Shown here one piece after another: positions 52,152-62,234 of a stretch of 64,000 nucleotides of DNA. Location: positions 916,454 to 980,453 of the forward strand of contig NZ_HE610976.1 of NCBI RefSeq assembly GCF_000285495.1. The letters are read 5' to 3'. The stretch is from Oceanobacillus massiliensis str. N'diop. GTDB taxonomy: Bacteria; Bacillota; Bacilli; Bacillales; Amphibacillaceae. The notes beneath the pieces are model-generated. The model ran no database searches, had not been told where the DNA came from, and saw only the letters and a list, made by a program, of their open reading frames with translations. How positions within the stretch are numbered: the stretch's first letter is position 1; each line of letters starts with the position of its first letter. The position numbers and the translations under genes are program-made.

Positions 52152-52982
52152 ATGAAATTTACTGAGGATTTCACTTTTTACCTGAAGCAAGAAAGAAAAA
52201 GTGAAAATACGATTAAAGGTTACCTTTTAAATGTTCAACAATATATTAAATGGTTTGAGGCATCATATGGTTTAGAATGCAATTCGTTATATCGACAGAA
52301 CGTCTTGGAGTACATTAGCTTTTTAAAAAATATTAAGGTTCAAAATGCAAAAACCATTAACCACAAAATCAGTAGCCTTACAAAGTTCAATGTGTTTCTT
52401 ATTGATCAGAAGGTACAAGAGGAAAAGGTGATTTATAAAACCGACATGCTTAAGGTTCAAACTGCCTATGCTTCTCCTACAAAAGTTTCCGAGATAGAGG
52501 TAAAACAATTCCTACAAAATATTTTGGAAAGCAAAAATAAACGAAACTATGCGATTGCGGTTCTTCTTGCCTATACTGGACTACGAATCTCGGAAGCCCT
52601 ATCCATAAAGTTAAGAGACCTTAACCTACAAACGGGAGAATGTATCATCAGAAATGGAAAGGGAGAAAAACAACGCGTCACCCTTTTAAATAGTAGAGTT
52701 TCTCATGCGGTCGGGGGATACCTCAAAGAAAGAAATCATTCAGCTGTTTCTCAAACATCACCCTACTTATTTATTAGCAAAAAAAGGGAACAGCTTGAGC
52801 GCACGGTCGTAAATCGACTCTTTAATATGTATAGCCAAACCATTACACCACATCAACTTCGTCACTTTTTTTGTACAAATGCAATTGAAAAGGGGTTTAG
52901 TATTCATGAGGTTGCGAACCAAGCAGGTCATTCAAACGTAAATACGACCCTTTTATATACAAATCCGAACCAAAAAAGTTAA
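52152..52982 (+). CDS. tnpI: tyrosine recombinase TnpI (cointegrate resolvase)
   Basis: A 276-residue recombinase. The N-terminal SAM-like domain is about residues 1-90; the catalytic domain has TGLRISEAL (Arg), GKGEKQRV (Lys), HQLRHFF (His, Arg), AGHSN (His) and LLYTN (the nucleophile Tyr). It resolves cointegrates at the adjacent internal resolution site. ATG 52152 is chosen; a GTG 15 bases upstream is possible. Confidence 0.93.
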   Translation: MKFTEDFTFYLKQERKSENTIKGYLLNVQQYIKWFEASYGLECNSLYRQNVLEYISFLKNIKVQNAKTINHKISSLTKFNVFLIDQKVQEEKVIYKTDMLKVQTAYASPTKVSEIEVKQFLQNILESKNKRNYAIAVLLAYTGLRISEALSIKLRDLNLQTGECIIRNGKGEKQRVTLLNSRVSHAVGGYLKERNHSAVSQTSPYLFISKKREQLERTVVNRLFNMYSQTITPHQLRHFFCTNAIEKGFSIHEVANQAGHSNVNTTLLYTNPNQKS

Positions 52983-53022
52983 AAAGTAAAATGGAATTGT
53001 TATAATCGGAAGGAGTAAATGT

Positions 53023-55974
53023 ATGAGGGGAAAAGAATTACTAACACCTGAACAACGGGAAGAATTATTGCGTCCATCTGACATTACAGAATGGGAACTC
53101 GCCACTTTTTACACCTTTTCTAATCATGATTTAGATATTATTAACCGCCATCGTAGGGACCACAATCGTTTGGGTTTTTCAGTTCAATTATGTCTTCTTC
53201 GATATCCGGGGTGGTCTTTATCCGATGTAAAAGAAGTATCTCCATTAATTTTATCTTATCTAGCAAAACAGCTAAATCTTGATCCCGAAACATTCTCCCT
53301 ATATGCCCAACGAGAACCTACTCGACGTGAACATCTTGAAGAAATTAGACAAGAATATGGATATCAAAACTTTTCTTTAAGTGAATACCGTTTCATCACC
53401 CGATATTTATTTCAACAGGCCATTGAAAATGGAAATACATTACATCTTATTCGACAAGCAATTGAGGAATTACGTAAGAGAAAAGTCATTTTACCTGGTA
53501 TGACCACTATCGAACGGATTATCTGGAATGCACGTGATCAAGCGGAAAAATTTATTTTCAAAGTTCTTAACGATGCGCTATCAACGGAACAAAAACAACA
53601 ATTAGACTCTCTTTTAGAGCCAACAATGGATAATGGAAAGACGCCACTAGCATGGTTAAAGGAAAATCCAGGTACTTCCTCACCTGATACATTTTTAAAA
53701 GTAATTAAACGGTTGGAGTGTATTCGCAAACTTGGATTAAAGATCAATACCCATAAAATTCACCCTAATCGTTTCCGCCAATTATCCCGATTAGGCGCTA
53801 GATATGAACCTTATGCATTTCGTCGCTTTAAACCGGACAAAAAATACAGTGTTTTAGTTACTTACATATTGGATTTGGGTCAAGACTTAATAGATCAGGC
53901 GATTGATATACATGATAAGCAGATTGTTTCCCTTCAGAATAAAGGACGAAAAGCACAGGATGAAATGCAAAAACAGAATGGTAAAACTGTAAATGAAAAG
54001 TTAATTCACTTTACTAATCTAGGCTCAGCTCTTATTAAGGCAAAAAAAGAAGGACTTGATCCTTTTGAAACTATAGAAGCAGTTATGTCTTGGGAGAAAG
54101 TGATTCAGTCAGTTGAGGAAGCTAAGGACCTATCCCGTCCGTCTAATTACGATTATCTTGATTTGTTGGAACAACGGTTTTTTTATCTGCGAAAATATAC
54201 ACCAATGTTACTCAAGTCCATAGAATTCCGTTCGACTGCAGCAGCCAAACCATTGATGCAGGCGCTTAATACTATACATGAAATGAATGAATCAGGAAAA
54301 CGAAGAATACCAGAGGGATCACCACTTGGCTTTGTCCCAAAACGGTGGGAGAAACATGTATATGATGAAAATGGAACCATTAACCGACATTATTATGAGA
54401 TGGCCGCACTAACAGAATTAAAAAACCACATTCGTTCTGGAGATGTTTCAGTTGTTGGTAGCAGGCAACATAGAGACATTGAGGATTATCTTGTTACGAA
54501 ACAAGAATGGCAAACCGATTGCTCCAAAGAGATTAAACTAGCTACGCCTATCTCTTCTGACACTTATTTGGCTGAAAGAGAAAAATCTTTGAATCAAAGG
54601 CTTCATTGGTTATCCAAAAACAGTAATGACTTGGAAGGCATTAACTTGGATAAGGGAAAACTGCATATACAGCGTCTAGAGAAAGATGTTCCTGAAGAAG
54701 CAAGAGAATTTAGTTTATCCCTTTACGCTATGCTTCCTCGAGTTAAACTTCCCGATTTATTAATGGAAGTAACTAATTGGACAGGCTTTGATGAGCAATT
54801 TATTCATGCTTCAAACGAACGAATCCCAGATAAAGGCGAAAAGAAAATACTATTAGCTACCTTAATGGCCATGGGAACTAATATTGGGTTAACAAAAATG
54901 GCTGAAGCAACTCCAGATGTAACTTATCGTCAAATGGCCAATACCTCTCAGTGGAGAATGTACGAAGATGCGATGAATCGTGCTCAAGCGACCCTTGTTA
55001 ATTTTCATCACAAACGGAACCTTTCATCCTATTGGGGAACTGGAACGACATCATCTTCTGATGGAATGCGTGTACAAGTGGGAGTTTCTTCTTTACATGC
55101 AGAAGCTAATCCTCATTATGGAACAGGCAAGGGAGCAACGATTTATCGTTTTACGAGTGATCAATTCACTTCCTTCTATAATAAAGTTATTAATACTAAC
55201 GCAAGGGATGCCGTTCATGTAATAGATGGATTGCTTCATCATGAATCAGACCTAAGTATCGAAGAACATTATACGGACACGGCTGGATATACTGACCAAA
55301 TTTTTGGTTTAACCCATTTGTTAGGTTTTCGCTTTGCCCCACGACTTCGAGATATATCAGACTCAAAACTATTTACAATGAATCCACCTAGTGAGTTTCC
55401 TAAGCTTCAATCCCTTTTAAAAGGGAAAATTGACCAAAAAGTAATTCGTGAGAATTACGACGATGTATTACGCTTAGCCCATTCTATTCAAGTCGGGAAG
55501 GTATCCGGTGCTCTTATTATGGGGAAGCTGGGTTCCTACGCTCGTCAAAATAAGGTTGGTAAAGCATTACGGGAAATGGGAAGAATTGAAAAAACAATTT
55601 TCATTATGGATTATATTGCAGATACCTCTATGCGTCGAAGGATTCAAAAGGGACTAAATAAGGGAGAAGCCATGAACGCATTAGCACGAGCTATTTTTTT
55701 TGGTAAGCATGGAGAGCTTAGAGAACGGGCTCTTCAAGATCAGCTTCAACGTGCCAGTGCACTAAACATCATCATCAATGCCATTTCCGTGTGGAACACG
55801 GTCTATTTGGAGCAAGCCGTAACTATCCTGAGAGAAAAAGGAGAATTAAAGGAGGAACTATTGAACCATATTTCTCCTTTGGGATGGGAGCATATTAACT
55901 TCCTTGGGGAATATCGATTTGAATCTAAAACTCAAACAACCGTCGATTCGCTACGCCCTTTAAATGTAAAATAA
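53023..55974 (+). CDS. tnpA: Tn3-family transposase TnpA
   Basis: A 983-residue DDE transposase, the length of Tn4430 TnpA. The N-terminal DUF4158-like region recognises the ends; the catalytic residues lie in SSSDGMRVQ, YTDTAGYTD and HGELRERALQD. GGAAGGAG precedes the ATG. The gene is intact, and its last 33 codons are repeated in the left end of the element. Confidence 0.96.
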   Translation: MRGKELLTPEQREELLRPSDITEWELATFYTFSNHDLDIINRHRRDHNRLGFSVQLCLLRYPGWSLSDVKEVSPLILSYLAKQLNLDPETFSLYAQREPTRREHLEEIRQEYGYQNFSLSEYRFITRYLFQQAIENGNTLHLIRQAIEELRKRKVILPGMTTIERIIWNARDQAEKFIFKVLNDALSTEQKQQLDSLLEPTMDNGKTPLAWLKENPGTSSPDTFLKVIKRLECIRKLGLKINTHKIHPNRFRQLSRLGARYEPYAFRRFKPDKKYSVLVTYILDLGQDLIDQAIDIHDKQIVSLQNKGRKAQDEMQKQNGKTVNEKLIHFTNLGSALIKAKKEGLDPFETIEAVMSWEKVIQSVEEAKDLSRPSNYDYLDLLEQRFFYLRKYTPMLLKSIEFRSTAAAKPLMQALNTIHEMNESGKRRIPEGSPLGFVPKRWEKHVYDENGTINRHYYEMAALTELKNHIRSGDVSVVGSRQHRDIEDYLVTKQEWQTDCSKEIKLATPISSDTYLAEREKSLNQRLHWLSKNSNDLEGINLDKGKLHIQRLEKDVPEEAREFSLSLYAMLPRVKLPDLLMEVTNWTGFDEQFIHASNERIPDKGEKKILLATLMAMGTNIGLTKMAEATPDVTYRQMANTSQWRMYEDAMNRAQATLVNFHHKRNLSSYWGTGTTSSSDGMRVQVGVSSLHAEANPHYGTGKGATIYRFTSDQFTSFYNKVINTNARDAVHVIDGLLHHESDLSIEEHYTDTAGYTDQIFGLTHLLGFRFAPRLRDISDSKLFTMNPPSEFPKLQSLLKGKIDQKVIRENYDDVLRLAHSIQVGKVSGALIMGKLGSYARQNKVGKALREMGRIEKTIFIMDYIADTSMRRRIQKGLNKGEAMNALARAIFFGKHGELRERALQDQLQRASALNIIINAISVWNTVYLEQAVTILREKGELKEELLNHISPLGWEHINFLGEYRFESKTQTTVDSLRPLNVK

Positions 55975-56069
55975 AAAATAGCTGGTTCTTCTAAACGTAC
56001 GGAAGAACGGCTATTTTTGTGTCAAATTTTGCTTAGCGTACGTTTTCCGCGTTTTGCTGGCGGTACCCC
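55873..56069. repeat. right 197-bp terminal inverted repeat
   Basis: Mirror of 44215-44411. Contains the 3' end of tnpA, its terminator and the 38-bp functional end. Confidence 0.93.
55973..56018 (+). terminator. tnpA terminator
   Basis: AAAATAGCTGGTTCTTC pairs with GAAGAACGGCTATTTTT, a long stem with a T tract; its mirror copy at 44266-44311 stops transcription entering or leaving the left end. Confidence 0.85.
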
Positions 56070-56074
56070 AAGAA
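56070..56074. repeat. target-site duplication, right copy (AAGAA)
   Basis: AAGAA just outside the right end, matching 44210-44214. Confidence 0.95.
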
Positions 56075-56633
56075 CTACGAAAAGTTAAGCCAAATTGCTC
56101 CAACCGTTACGTATACCTATGGTTCATTGGACTATTTAGAACAGCATATTGAGATCGGCAAGCTTTTAAACAAAGAAGCAGAAGCAACCGCATGGGTTGA
56201 AGATTTTCAACAGCGCGCAAAGGAAATAGGGGATGACATCAAAGCCGAAATCGGACAAGATGCAACCATTTCTGCAATCGAAACCTATGATAAACAGGTT
56301 TATGTCTTTGGAGAGAACTGGGGACGCGGCACAGAAATCCTTTATCAGGAAATGGGTTTAAACATGCCGGAAAAAGTAAAAGAAGCAACAACCGAAGCAG
56401 GTTATTACGCTCTGTCTCAAGAACTGCTCCCTGAATATGCCGGTGACTATATCGTTTTCAGCCAGTACGACGAAGGGGACAACGCTTTTATGGAAACAGA
56501 TACCTATCAAAACATACCAGCAGTTGCCAACGATCACGTATTTAAAGTAAATGGCTATGAGTTTAATTTTAACGACCCGCTCACATTGGATTATCAGCTG
56601 AATTTTTTCAAAAAATCATTCCTTGGTGAGTAA
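56075..56633 (+). pseudogene. iron-siderophore-binding lipoprotein, 3' part
   Basis: Continues the split gene in frame as NYEKLSQIAPTVTYTYGSLD through FGENWGRGTEIL to the C-terminal lobe (ITFSQYDEGDN-like VFSQYDEGDN). An internal ATG at 56127 could yield a fragment, but without the N-lobe or lipobox it cannot work as a receptor. Confidence 0.92.
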
Positions 56634-56673
56634 GCAAGAAGTAACTATTACTGAAAAGAAAAGATGATAATCC

Positions 56674-57678
56674 ATGAAGAAAGAATCGTTTGTACCATTT
56701 ATAATGAAACTGCTAGTTGTCCTGTTTATCTTCATAGTCATGTTTATCGCTTCCATTGTGTTTGGTGCAGCGGATGTAAGCATGAGGGATGTATGGATGT
56801 CACTTGTTTCCAATGCGGAAGGGAGTGACATTTCCATTGTCCGGGAAATCCGCTTACCCCGCGAAGTTGCAGCTGCCTTTGTTGGTGCAGCATTAGCTGT
56901 AGCGGGAGCAATTATGCAGGCGATGACCCGAAACCCGCTAGCGGACCCCGGCTTGCTTGGCCTAACTGCAGGAGCGAATGCTGCATTAGCGGTTACAATC
57001 GTTTTTATCCCGGCGATCAACTACTTCGGAATCATGATCGCCTGTTTTATCGGAGCGGCTGCCGGAGCACTACTTGTATTTGGGATTGGCACGGCCAAAT
57101 TCGGGGGACTTTCCCCATTTCGGATTGTCCTGGCGGGTGCAGCTGTCTCTGCCTTTCTTCAAGCCATTGCTGAAGGGATTGGAATCTATTACAAGGTATC
57201 CAAGGATGTATCTATGTGGACTGCTGGAGGGCTAATCGGAACAACCTGGCAACAGCTGCAGATTATCGCTCCGTTCATTATTGTAACCATCATCCTTGCA
57301 GTAGGGCTTTCAAGACAGCTCACAATTTTAAGTCTGAATGAAGAAGTTGCGGTTGGTCTCGGCCAGAAGACAGCGCTGATTAAGGCCATCCTATTTATCA
57401 TGATTATTGTGCTTGCAGGTGCTTCGGTGGCCCTGGTTGGGAATATGACTTTTATCGGTTTAATGGTACCGCATATTGTCCGCGCAATCACAGGCACAGA
57501 CTACCGGTATATCATTCCAATGTCCGCTTTTGCCGGAGGGGCACTAATGCTTTTTGCCGATACATTGGGCCGTACAATCAATGCACCATGGGAAACACCG
57601 GTTGCTGCGATCGTATCAATCATGGGGCTGCCTTTCTTCTTGATGATCATCCGTAAAGGAGGGAAAGCATTCACATGA
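56674..57678 (+). CDS. FecCD-type iron-siderophore permease 1
   Basis: A 334-residue permease with about ten helices. REIRLPREVAAAFVGAALAVAGAIMQ in pieces is the FecCD hallmark; GFIGLMVPHIVRAITG-like FIGLMVPHIVRAITGTDY is the ATPase-coupling loop. It is intact, with the next permease overlapping by four bases, but sits downstream of the transposon and so is probably cut off from the Fur promoter. Confidence 0.93.
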   Translation: MKKESFVPFIMKLLVVLFIFIVMFIASIVFGAADVSMRDVWMSLVSNAEGSDISIVREIRLPREVAAAFVGAALAVAGAIMQAMTRNPLADPGLLGLTAGANAALAVTIVFIPAINYFGIMIACFIGAAAGALLVFGIGTAKFGGLSPFRIVLAGAAVSAFLQAIAEGIGIYYKVSKDVSMWTAGGLIGTTWQQLQIIAPFIIVTIILAVGLSRQLTILSLNEEVAVGLGQKTALIKAILFIMIIVLAGASVALVGNMTFIGLMVPHIVRAITGTDYRYIIPMSAFAGGALMLFADTLGRTINAPWETPVAAIVSIMGLPFFLMIIRKGGKAFT

Positions 57679-58681
57679 TTAATCCGGCCTTACTGAAAAA
57701 ACAGCGCATTATTTTATGTCTCTTAGCCATTCTAATCATCATTACCATTATTATTGGTATGGGGATTGGCGATGCTTCCATGGCCTATAACCGCATCATT
57801 CCGGCATTGTTTGGCCAAGGTTCATTCAAAGAATCGTTTATCCTATTTTCTATCCGATTGCCCCGAATCATCATCACGCTGCTCGTCGGCATGGCGCTTG
57901 CACTATCTGGGGCAATTCTGCAGGGAATAACCCGAAACGACCTTGCTGATCCCGGTATAATCGGCATCAATTCTGGAGCCGGTGTGGCAGTTGCTATATT
58001 CTTTCTGTTTTATCCCGTGCAGGCAGGATCCTTGATTTATCTGCAGCCAATCGTCGCTTTCACCGGAGCATTTCTGACAGCGTTTCTGATCTATCTGTTT
58101 TCTTATGAAAAAATAACGGACTTCGACCGATCCGTCTGGTACTAATCGGGGTTGGATTTTCCATGGCGCTTTCCGGGGTTATGATTGTACTGATCTCCTC
58201 ACAGGAACGGGAAAAAGTCGATTTCATTGCGAAATGGCTGGCAGGGACTATCGGAGCATCGGACTGGCCGGTTATTATAGCGATTCTGCCGTGGCTGATC
58301 GTTCTTATTCCATATGCCCTGTACAAAGCAAATCGGCTAAATATCCTTAGTCTTGGTGAGCATGCAGCAATTGGTGTGGGAATCGCCATTGAAAAGGAAC
58401 GCATCCTCCTGCTGATTACTGCGGTTGCTCTTGCCTCCTCTGCCGTATCTGTGACAGGCGGAATCGCCTTTGTCGGACTCATGGCACCACATATAGCAAA
58501 GGCAATGGTAGGACCGAGGAATCAGCTTTATATCCCTATAGCCATTCTATTAGGCGGCTGGTTATTATTGATTGCCGATACCATCGGCAGAAATCTGGTT
58601 GATCCTGACGGGATTCCAGCAGGGATTATCGTTGCATTGATCGGTGCACCATACTTTCTCTACTTATTGATGCGCAAATAA
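57675..58681 (+). pseudogene. FecCD-type iron-siderophore permease 2, frameshifted
   Basis: The frame from 57675 runs 156 residues and stops at 58145. The following frame continues the family sequence (GLRPIRLVLIGVGFSMALSG ... to 58681). One extra A in the run at 58108-58113 would join them as SYEKNNGLRPIRL, giving 335 residues. Signature parts LSGAILQGITRNDLADPGI and FVGLMAPHIAKA are both present. It could be a true mutation in a gene already idle after the insertion, or a sequencing error. Confidence 0.85.
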
Positions 58682-58689
58682 TTTATTCG

Positions 58690-58721
58690 AAAAGCTCCAG
58701 CTTCGGCTGCGGGCTTTTTAT
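58690..58721 (+). terminator. terminator of the iron operon
   Basis: AAAGCTCCAGC and GCTGCGGGCTTTTTAT around a TTCG loop, 9 bases past the permease stop. Confidence 0.75.
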
Positions 58722-58864
58722 ATTTGATTTGACACTGATCAGGCAAATCGAAAAACGCAATTCACGCCCCTTTATGAAAGGCTCTTTCGTAAGTATTGTT
58801 GTTATTTCTAACTTTGTATTTGATGGAAATTGTGACATAACAAGAAATGATTGGTGCTTTATCC

Positions 58865-58920
58865 CCGCTCCGGAAATACACTGCGCTTTCCCGCTGGAGT
58901 CTCCATGTATTTCCTCCGCT
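58865..58920. repeat. short family A repeat, inner part deleted
   Basis: The outer arms ctccggaaatacactgcgct and gtatttcctccgc are joined with almost no middle. Confidence 0.75.
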
Positions 58921-58969
58921 ATAATTGGGTTTTCTGAATCAAATTACTGATAATTATTAAGCTGATTGA

Positions 58970-59100
58970 TTGGAGCGCAGGGCATTCGACTCCAACGGGA
59001 AAAGCAACGGCTGAAGATCCCGCAGGAAGTGGGTTTTTTCCGAGGAAGCCGAAGCGTTGCCCGCGGAAAGCGACTGCCCGGAGCGGAAATCGGCCGAAGC
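58970..59100. repeat. family B intergenic repeat
   Basis: Complete copy: gcgcagggcattcgactcc to gactgcccggagcgg. Confidence 0.8.
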
Positions 59101-59184
59101 GGTTATCTTATTTATTGAGTTTTATTCTTATTCGATTGTATTAGAATAAATCTATAAATAATTTTAGACGGCTGATAGAAACCA

Positions 59185-59290
59185 GGGAAGTACAGCAAGA
59201 AAAGCAACAGCTGAAGATCCCGCAGGAAGTGGGGTTCTTCCGAGGAAGCTGAAGCGTTGCCCGCGGAAATCGGCAGTTACTAGTACGTTG
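59185..59290. repeat. partial family B repeat
   Basis: Contains gcaacagctgaagatcccgc and gttgcccgcggaaatcgg but lacks the outer agggcagtcgac arm; about 90 bases from the previous copy. No gene in 58722-59415. Confidence 0.75.
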
Positions 59291-59415
59291 CAGTTTATAT
59301 ATTTTATGTAAAAACAACAATCTTTGAGAAAACAGCCTTTTTGAAAAAAGACTAGCAATGTCGCCGACAAAGTTTTATAGTTTTATATAGAGTCAATTGA
59401 AAGAGAGTGAACATA

Positions 59416-60135
59416 ATGGGTCGTAAATGGAATAATATTAAGGAAAAGAAAGCTTCAAAGGATGCCAATACTAGTCGTATATATGCTAAATTCGGACGGG
59501 AAATCTATGTTGCCGCAAAACAGGGGGAACCGGATCCCGAATCAAATGAATCACTAAGAGTTGTGCTTGAACGTGCTAAAACATACAGTGTACCTAAACA
59601 TATTATTGACCGTGCCATCGAAAAAGCAAAAGGCGGTTCTGAGGAAAACTATGACGAAAACCGCTATGAGGGCTTCGGGCCAAATGGTTCAATGGTCATT
59701 GTCGATACTCTGACAAACAATGTGAACCGGACTGCATCTGAGGTACGTGCCGCCTTCGGAAAAAATGGCGGAAACATGGGTGTGAGCGGGTCTGTTGCAT
59801 ATATGTTTGATCATGTTGCAGTATTCGGGCTTGTAGGTAAAACAGAGGATGAAATACTTGAATTGCTTATGGAAGCCGATGTTGAAGTCCGCGATATTTC
59901 CGAGGAGGACGGTACAATCATTGTATATACCGAACCCGATCAATTCCAGGCAGCACAGGAAGCCTTTAAAACCATCGGAATCACAGAATTTAAAGTTGCA
60001 GAACTGACGATGCTCGCACAAAATGAGCTAACTCTCTCTTCTGACGATCAGGAGCAATTCGAAAAGATGATCGACGCATTGGAAGATTTAGAAGATGTGC
60101 AGCAGGTTTACCATAATGTCGAGCTAGCCGAATAA
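59416..60135 (+). CDS. YebC/PmpR-family protein (YeeN type)
   Basis: A 239-residue protein starting [20 protein letters not shown], the YeeN branch of the YebC family, with [17 protein letters not shown] and [19 protein letters not shown]. YebC-type proteins were described as DNA-binding regulators, and some help ribosomes at proline stretches; the role of YeeN is not settled. The start at 59416 has GAGAG upstream. Confidence 0.9.
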   Translation: MGRKWNNIKEKKASKDANTSRIYAKFGREIYVAAKQGEPDPESNESLRVVLERAKTYSVPKHIIDRAIEKAKGGSEENYDENRYEGFGPNGSMVIVDTLTNNVNRTASEVRAAFGKNGGNMGVSGSVAYMFDHVAVFGLVGKTEDEILELLMEADVEVRDISEEDGTIIVYTEPDQFQAAQEAFKTIGITEFKVAELTMLAQNELTLSSDDQEQFEKMIDALEDLEDVQQVYHNVELAE

Positions 60136-60271
60136 TAAGGGGAGGCAGGACATTACTAAAAATCACCAATCTAAAGACGAACGATTATAGAGAAGGAAGC
60201 TCTGAAAGTTCATTTTTAGCGGTTGAGTATTAATATATATTCTATAAACTACGAAGTGACTGCTTCGTTGA

Positions 60272-60392
60272 TTTTCGCTCCGGGCAGTCACACACCTTAG
60301 GGCGCGGCCTCAGTCTCCTCATGGTAGACCGCCGATCCGGGGTCTTCAGACACGTGCTGTTCCCGCAGGAGTCGACTGCCCTCCACTTCAAT
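60272..60392. repeat. diverged family B repeat
   Basis: cgctccgggcagtcac to caggagtcgactgccctcc, with the middle altered. The rest of 60136-60515 shows nothing else. Confidence 0.7.
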
Positions 60393-60515
60393 CAGGCAGC
60401 TTAATAGCTTGTTATGCAAACATCCAAACAGTAAAATTCGAACTGATTTACCTAGTTCGAATTTTACTTTAACTTAAATATGTTGTCCTAGCCTCTTTTT
60501 CTATTCCACGCTACG

Positions 60516-61067
60516 CTAGACATTTTTCCATACTTTCGCATACTTTTTCTGATACTTCGGGTCCTCCTCCAGTTCGATTAAATCGAGTGCCAATTGCTTT
60601 ATAGAACCATCCGCCTGCACATCGTAAAGGTTTCGCAGTGCCTGAATAATGTCGAAACGTATCAATGTAGTATTTTTTTCATCTTCGCAGTTTTTATACC
60701 GCTCGGCTAGATGACCCACGACCATCTCTTTTTGCTCTTCTCCGGCAAGACCAACCTTCCAGATTGTCTGCAATGCATGTCTTGCAGTAACGAATTTATC
60801 ATCCTTGGTCACCTGCCATAGCTTAGGGAAGTCTGCCAGCATCCGTTTCTCCGGGTCACTTTTCGCCAATCCGGACAGGAACTGGGCATACCTGGAACGC
60901 TTATGATTATCAGCCGAAGTCAGTCCTTCAATCAGCTCATCCCACACTTCATAGCTCCAGTCCACTTCATGCTCAATAACCGCAAGAATTTGGTTAAAAG
61001 CTTCATATTGGGCTTGCTTATCTGGAGCCTCCAAATTGGCAAAATACATCTGAATGGTACTATCCAT
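60516..61067 (-). CDS. HEAT-repeat-like cytoplasmic protein, 183 aa
   Basis: An all-helical protein with repeated ~38-residue helical pairs (for example VWDELIEGLTSADNHKRSRYAQFLSGL, KFVTARHALQTIWKVGL), similar to HEAT repeats. No catalytic motif. AGGAGG precedes the start. Related proteins appear in Bacilli as uncharacterised HEAT-like proteins; a scaffold role is a guess. Confidence 0.75.
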   Translation of the reverse strand: MDSTIQMYFANLEAPDKQAQYEAFNQILAVIEHEVDWSYEVWDELIEGLTSADNHKRSRYAQFLSGLAKSDPEKRMLADFPKLWQVTKDDKFVTARHALQTIWKVGLAGEEQKEMVVGHLAERYKNCEDEKNTTLIRFDIIQALRNLYDVQADGSIKQLALDLIELEEDPKYQKKYAKVWKNV

Positions 61068-61336
61068 TCTATCATTCCTCCTATCCAGTTCTTAATTTAT
61101 CAATTACTTGTTGTCAGCTATCAAAAATAATACCATAAAAATATTTTTCCGTACTGCCGATCGAGCATAAATCATGCCGCATGTGAGGAAAATTAACATA
61201 ACCCCAGAAATATTTCGTTCCTAAATAGTATATTTGCTGACATGACTGCTTTTTTCGGGTAAACTATTTTAGTGATATCTTAAAATCCTCTGCATCCATG
61301 CATACAACATAATCGTTTAGGAGGTATATCCAGCAC

Positions 61337-62143
61337 ATGAAAAATCTCATGGTTATTATAGGCTCATTAATCATCGCTGTTGCTTTTAACTTTTTCCTCG
61401 TACCTTTTGAAATTCTAAGCAGTGGCATTAGCGGGATTGCAATCCTGTTTGGTCTAATCACGCCTTTCGATACAGGTATATTGAATTTCGTATTTAACCT
61501 GCCCATACTTCTTCTTGGCTATTTCATACTCGGTAAGGATATAACAATCAATACAATGATCTGTGTAGTGACACTTTCTCTCTTTTTATACATACTGCCG
61601 GTCGTTATGATCACCGACAATATATTGCTGGCAGCCATTTTCGGCGGGGTAATAAGCGGGATTGGAATCGGAACGGTCATGAAGTATTCCGGTACATCCG
61701 GCGGCTTAGACATCATTGCCATCATTATTTCACGGAAAAGCAATGCCAGTGTCGGTCTATTGCTGACAGCTATGAATGGAATCATTGTGGTCATTTCCGG
61801 CCTAGTTTTCGGCTGGGATATTGCACTGTATACACTGTTATCCATCTACTTGACAGGCAGAATGATCGACAAGGTCCATACCAACCATATTAAATTGACG
61901 ATGCAGATTGTGACGACAAAAGGGGATGCCATTCGCGAGGAATTGCTTGAATCAATCTATCGCGGCATAACCATTACAGATGGCTATGGCGGCTATACAC
62001 AGGAACGTAAGCAGATATTGATGATGGTCGTTACACGATATGAGACATTGCAAATAAAGAATATTGTTCGCTCACATGATAAGAATGCCTTTATTAACAT
62101 ATTTGAAACCGTAGAGGTTGATGGGGAGTTCGCCCGGAATTAG
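61337..62143 (+). CDS. YitT-family membrane protein (DUF2179)
   Basis: A 268-residue protein: five or six membrane segments (residues 1-170), including GISGIAILFG and GTVMKYSGTSGGLDIIAI, then a cytosolic DUF2179 domain (RGITITDGYGGYTQERKQILMMVV). This is the usual YitT build; its transport substrate is unknown. AGGAGG precedes the start. Confidence 0.9.
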   Translation: MKNLMVIIGSLIIAVAFNFFLVPFEILSSGISGIAILFGLITPFDTGILNFVFNLPILLLGYFILGKDITINTMICVVTLSLFLYILPVVMITDNILLAAIFGGVISGIGIGTVMKYSGTSGGLDIIAIIISRKSNASVGLLLTAMNGIIVVISGLVFGWDIALYTLLSIYLTGRMIDKVHTNHIKLTMQIVTTKGDAIREELLESIYRGITITDGYGGYTQERKQILMMVVTRYETLQIKNIVRSHDKNAFINIFETVEVDGEFARN

Positions 62144-62179
62144 GCGGGGTTGAATTTTGTAATAAATCGCATGATAAAG

Positions 62180-62215
62180 GTCCTACAGGCAGTATCTATA
62201 GAACGCCTGCAGGAC
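62180..62215. terminator. hairpin between yitT-like and dbpA genes
   Basis: GTCCTACAGGC/GCCTGCAGGAC with one internal mismatch, between convergent genes; weak T tracts. Confidence 0.6.
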
Positions 62216-62234
62216 TGACAATGTTTGATTCTGT

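Larger units (their letters stand above)
44215..56069. mobile_element. Tn4430-like Tn3-family transposon with RiPP-type cargo
   Basis: An 11,855-bp element. Its ends begin GGGGTACCGCCAGC and end ACGCTAAG, closely like the 38-bp ends recalled for Bacillus thuringiensis Tn4430. It carries tnpI, an internal resolution site and tnpA on the right, and eight cargo genes or gene remnants on the left, all on the minus strand. The terminal repeats are unusually long (197 bp) because the left end repeats the last part of tnpA. The flanking 5-bp duplication and the reconstructable host gene show a simple transposition event. Confidence 0.95.
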
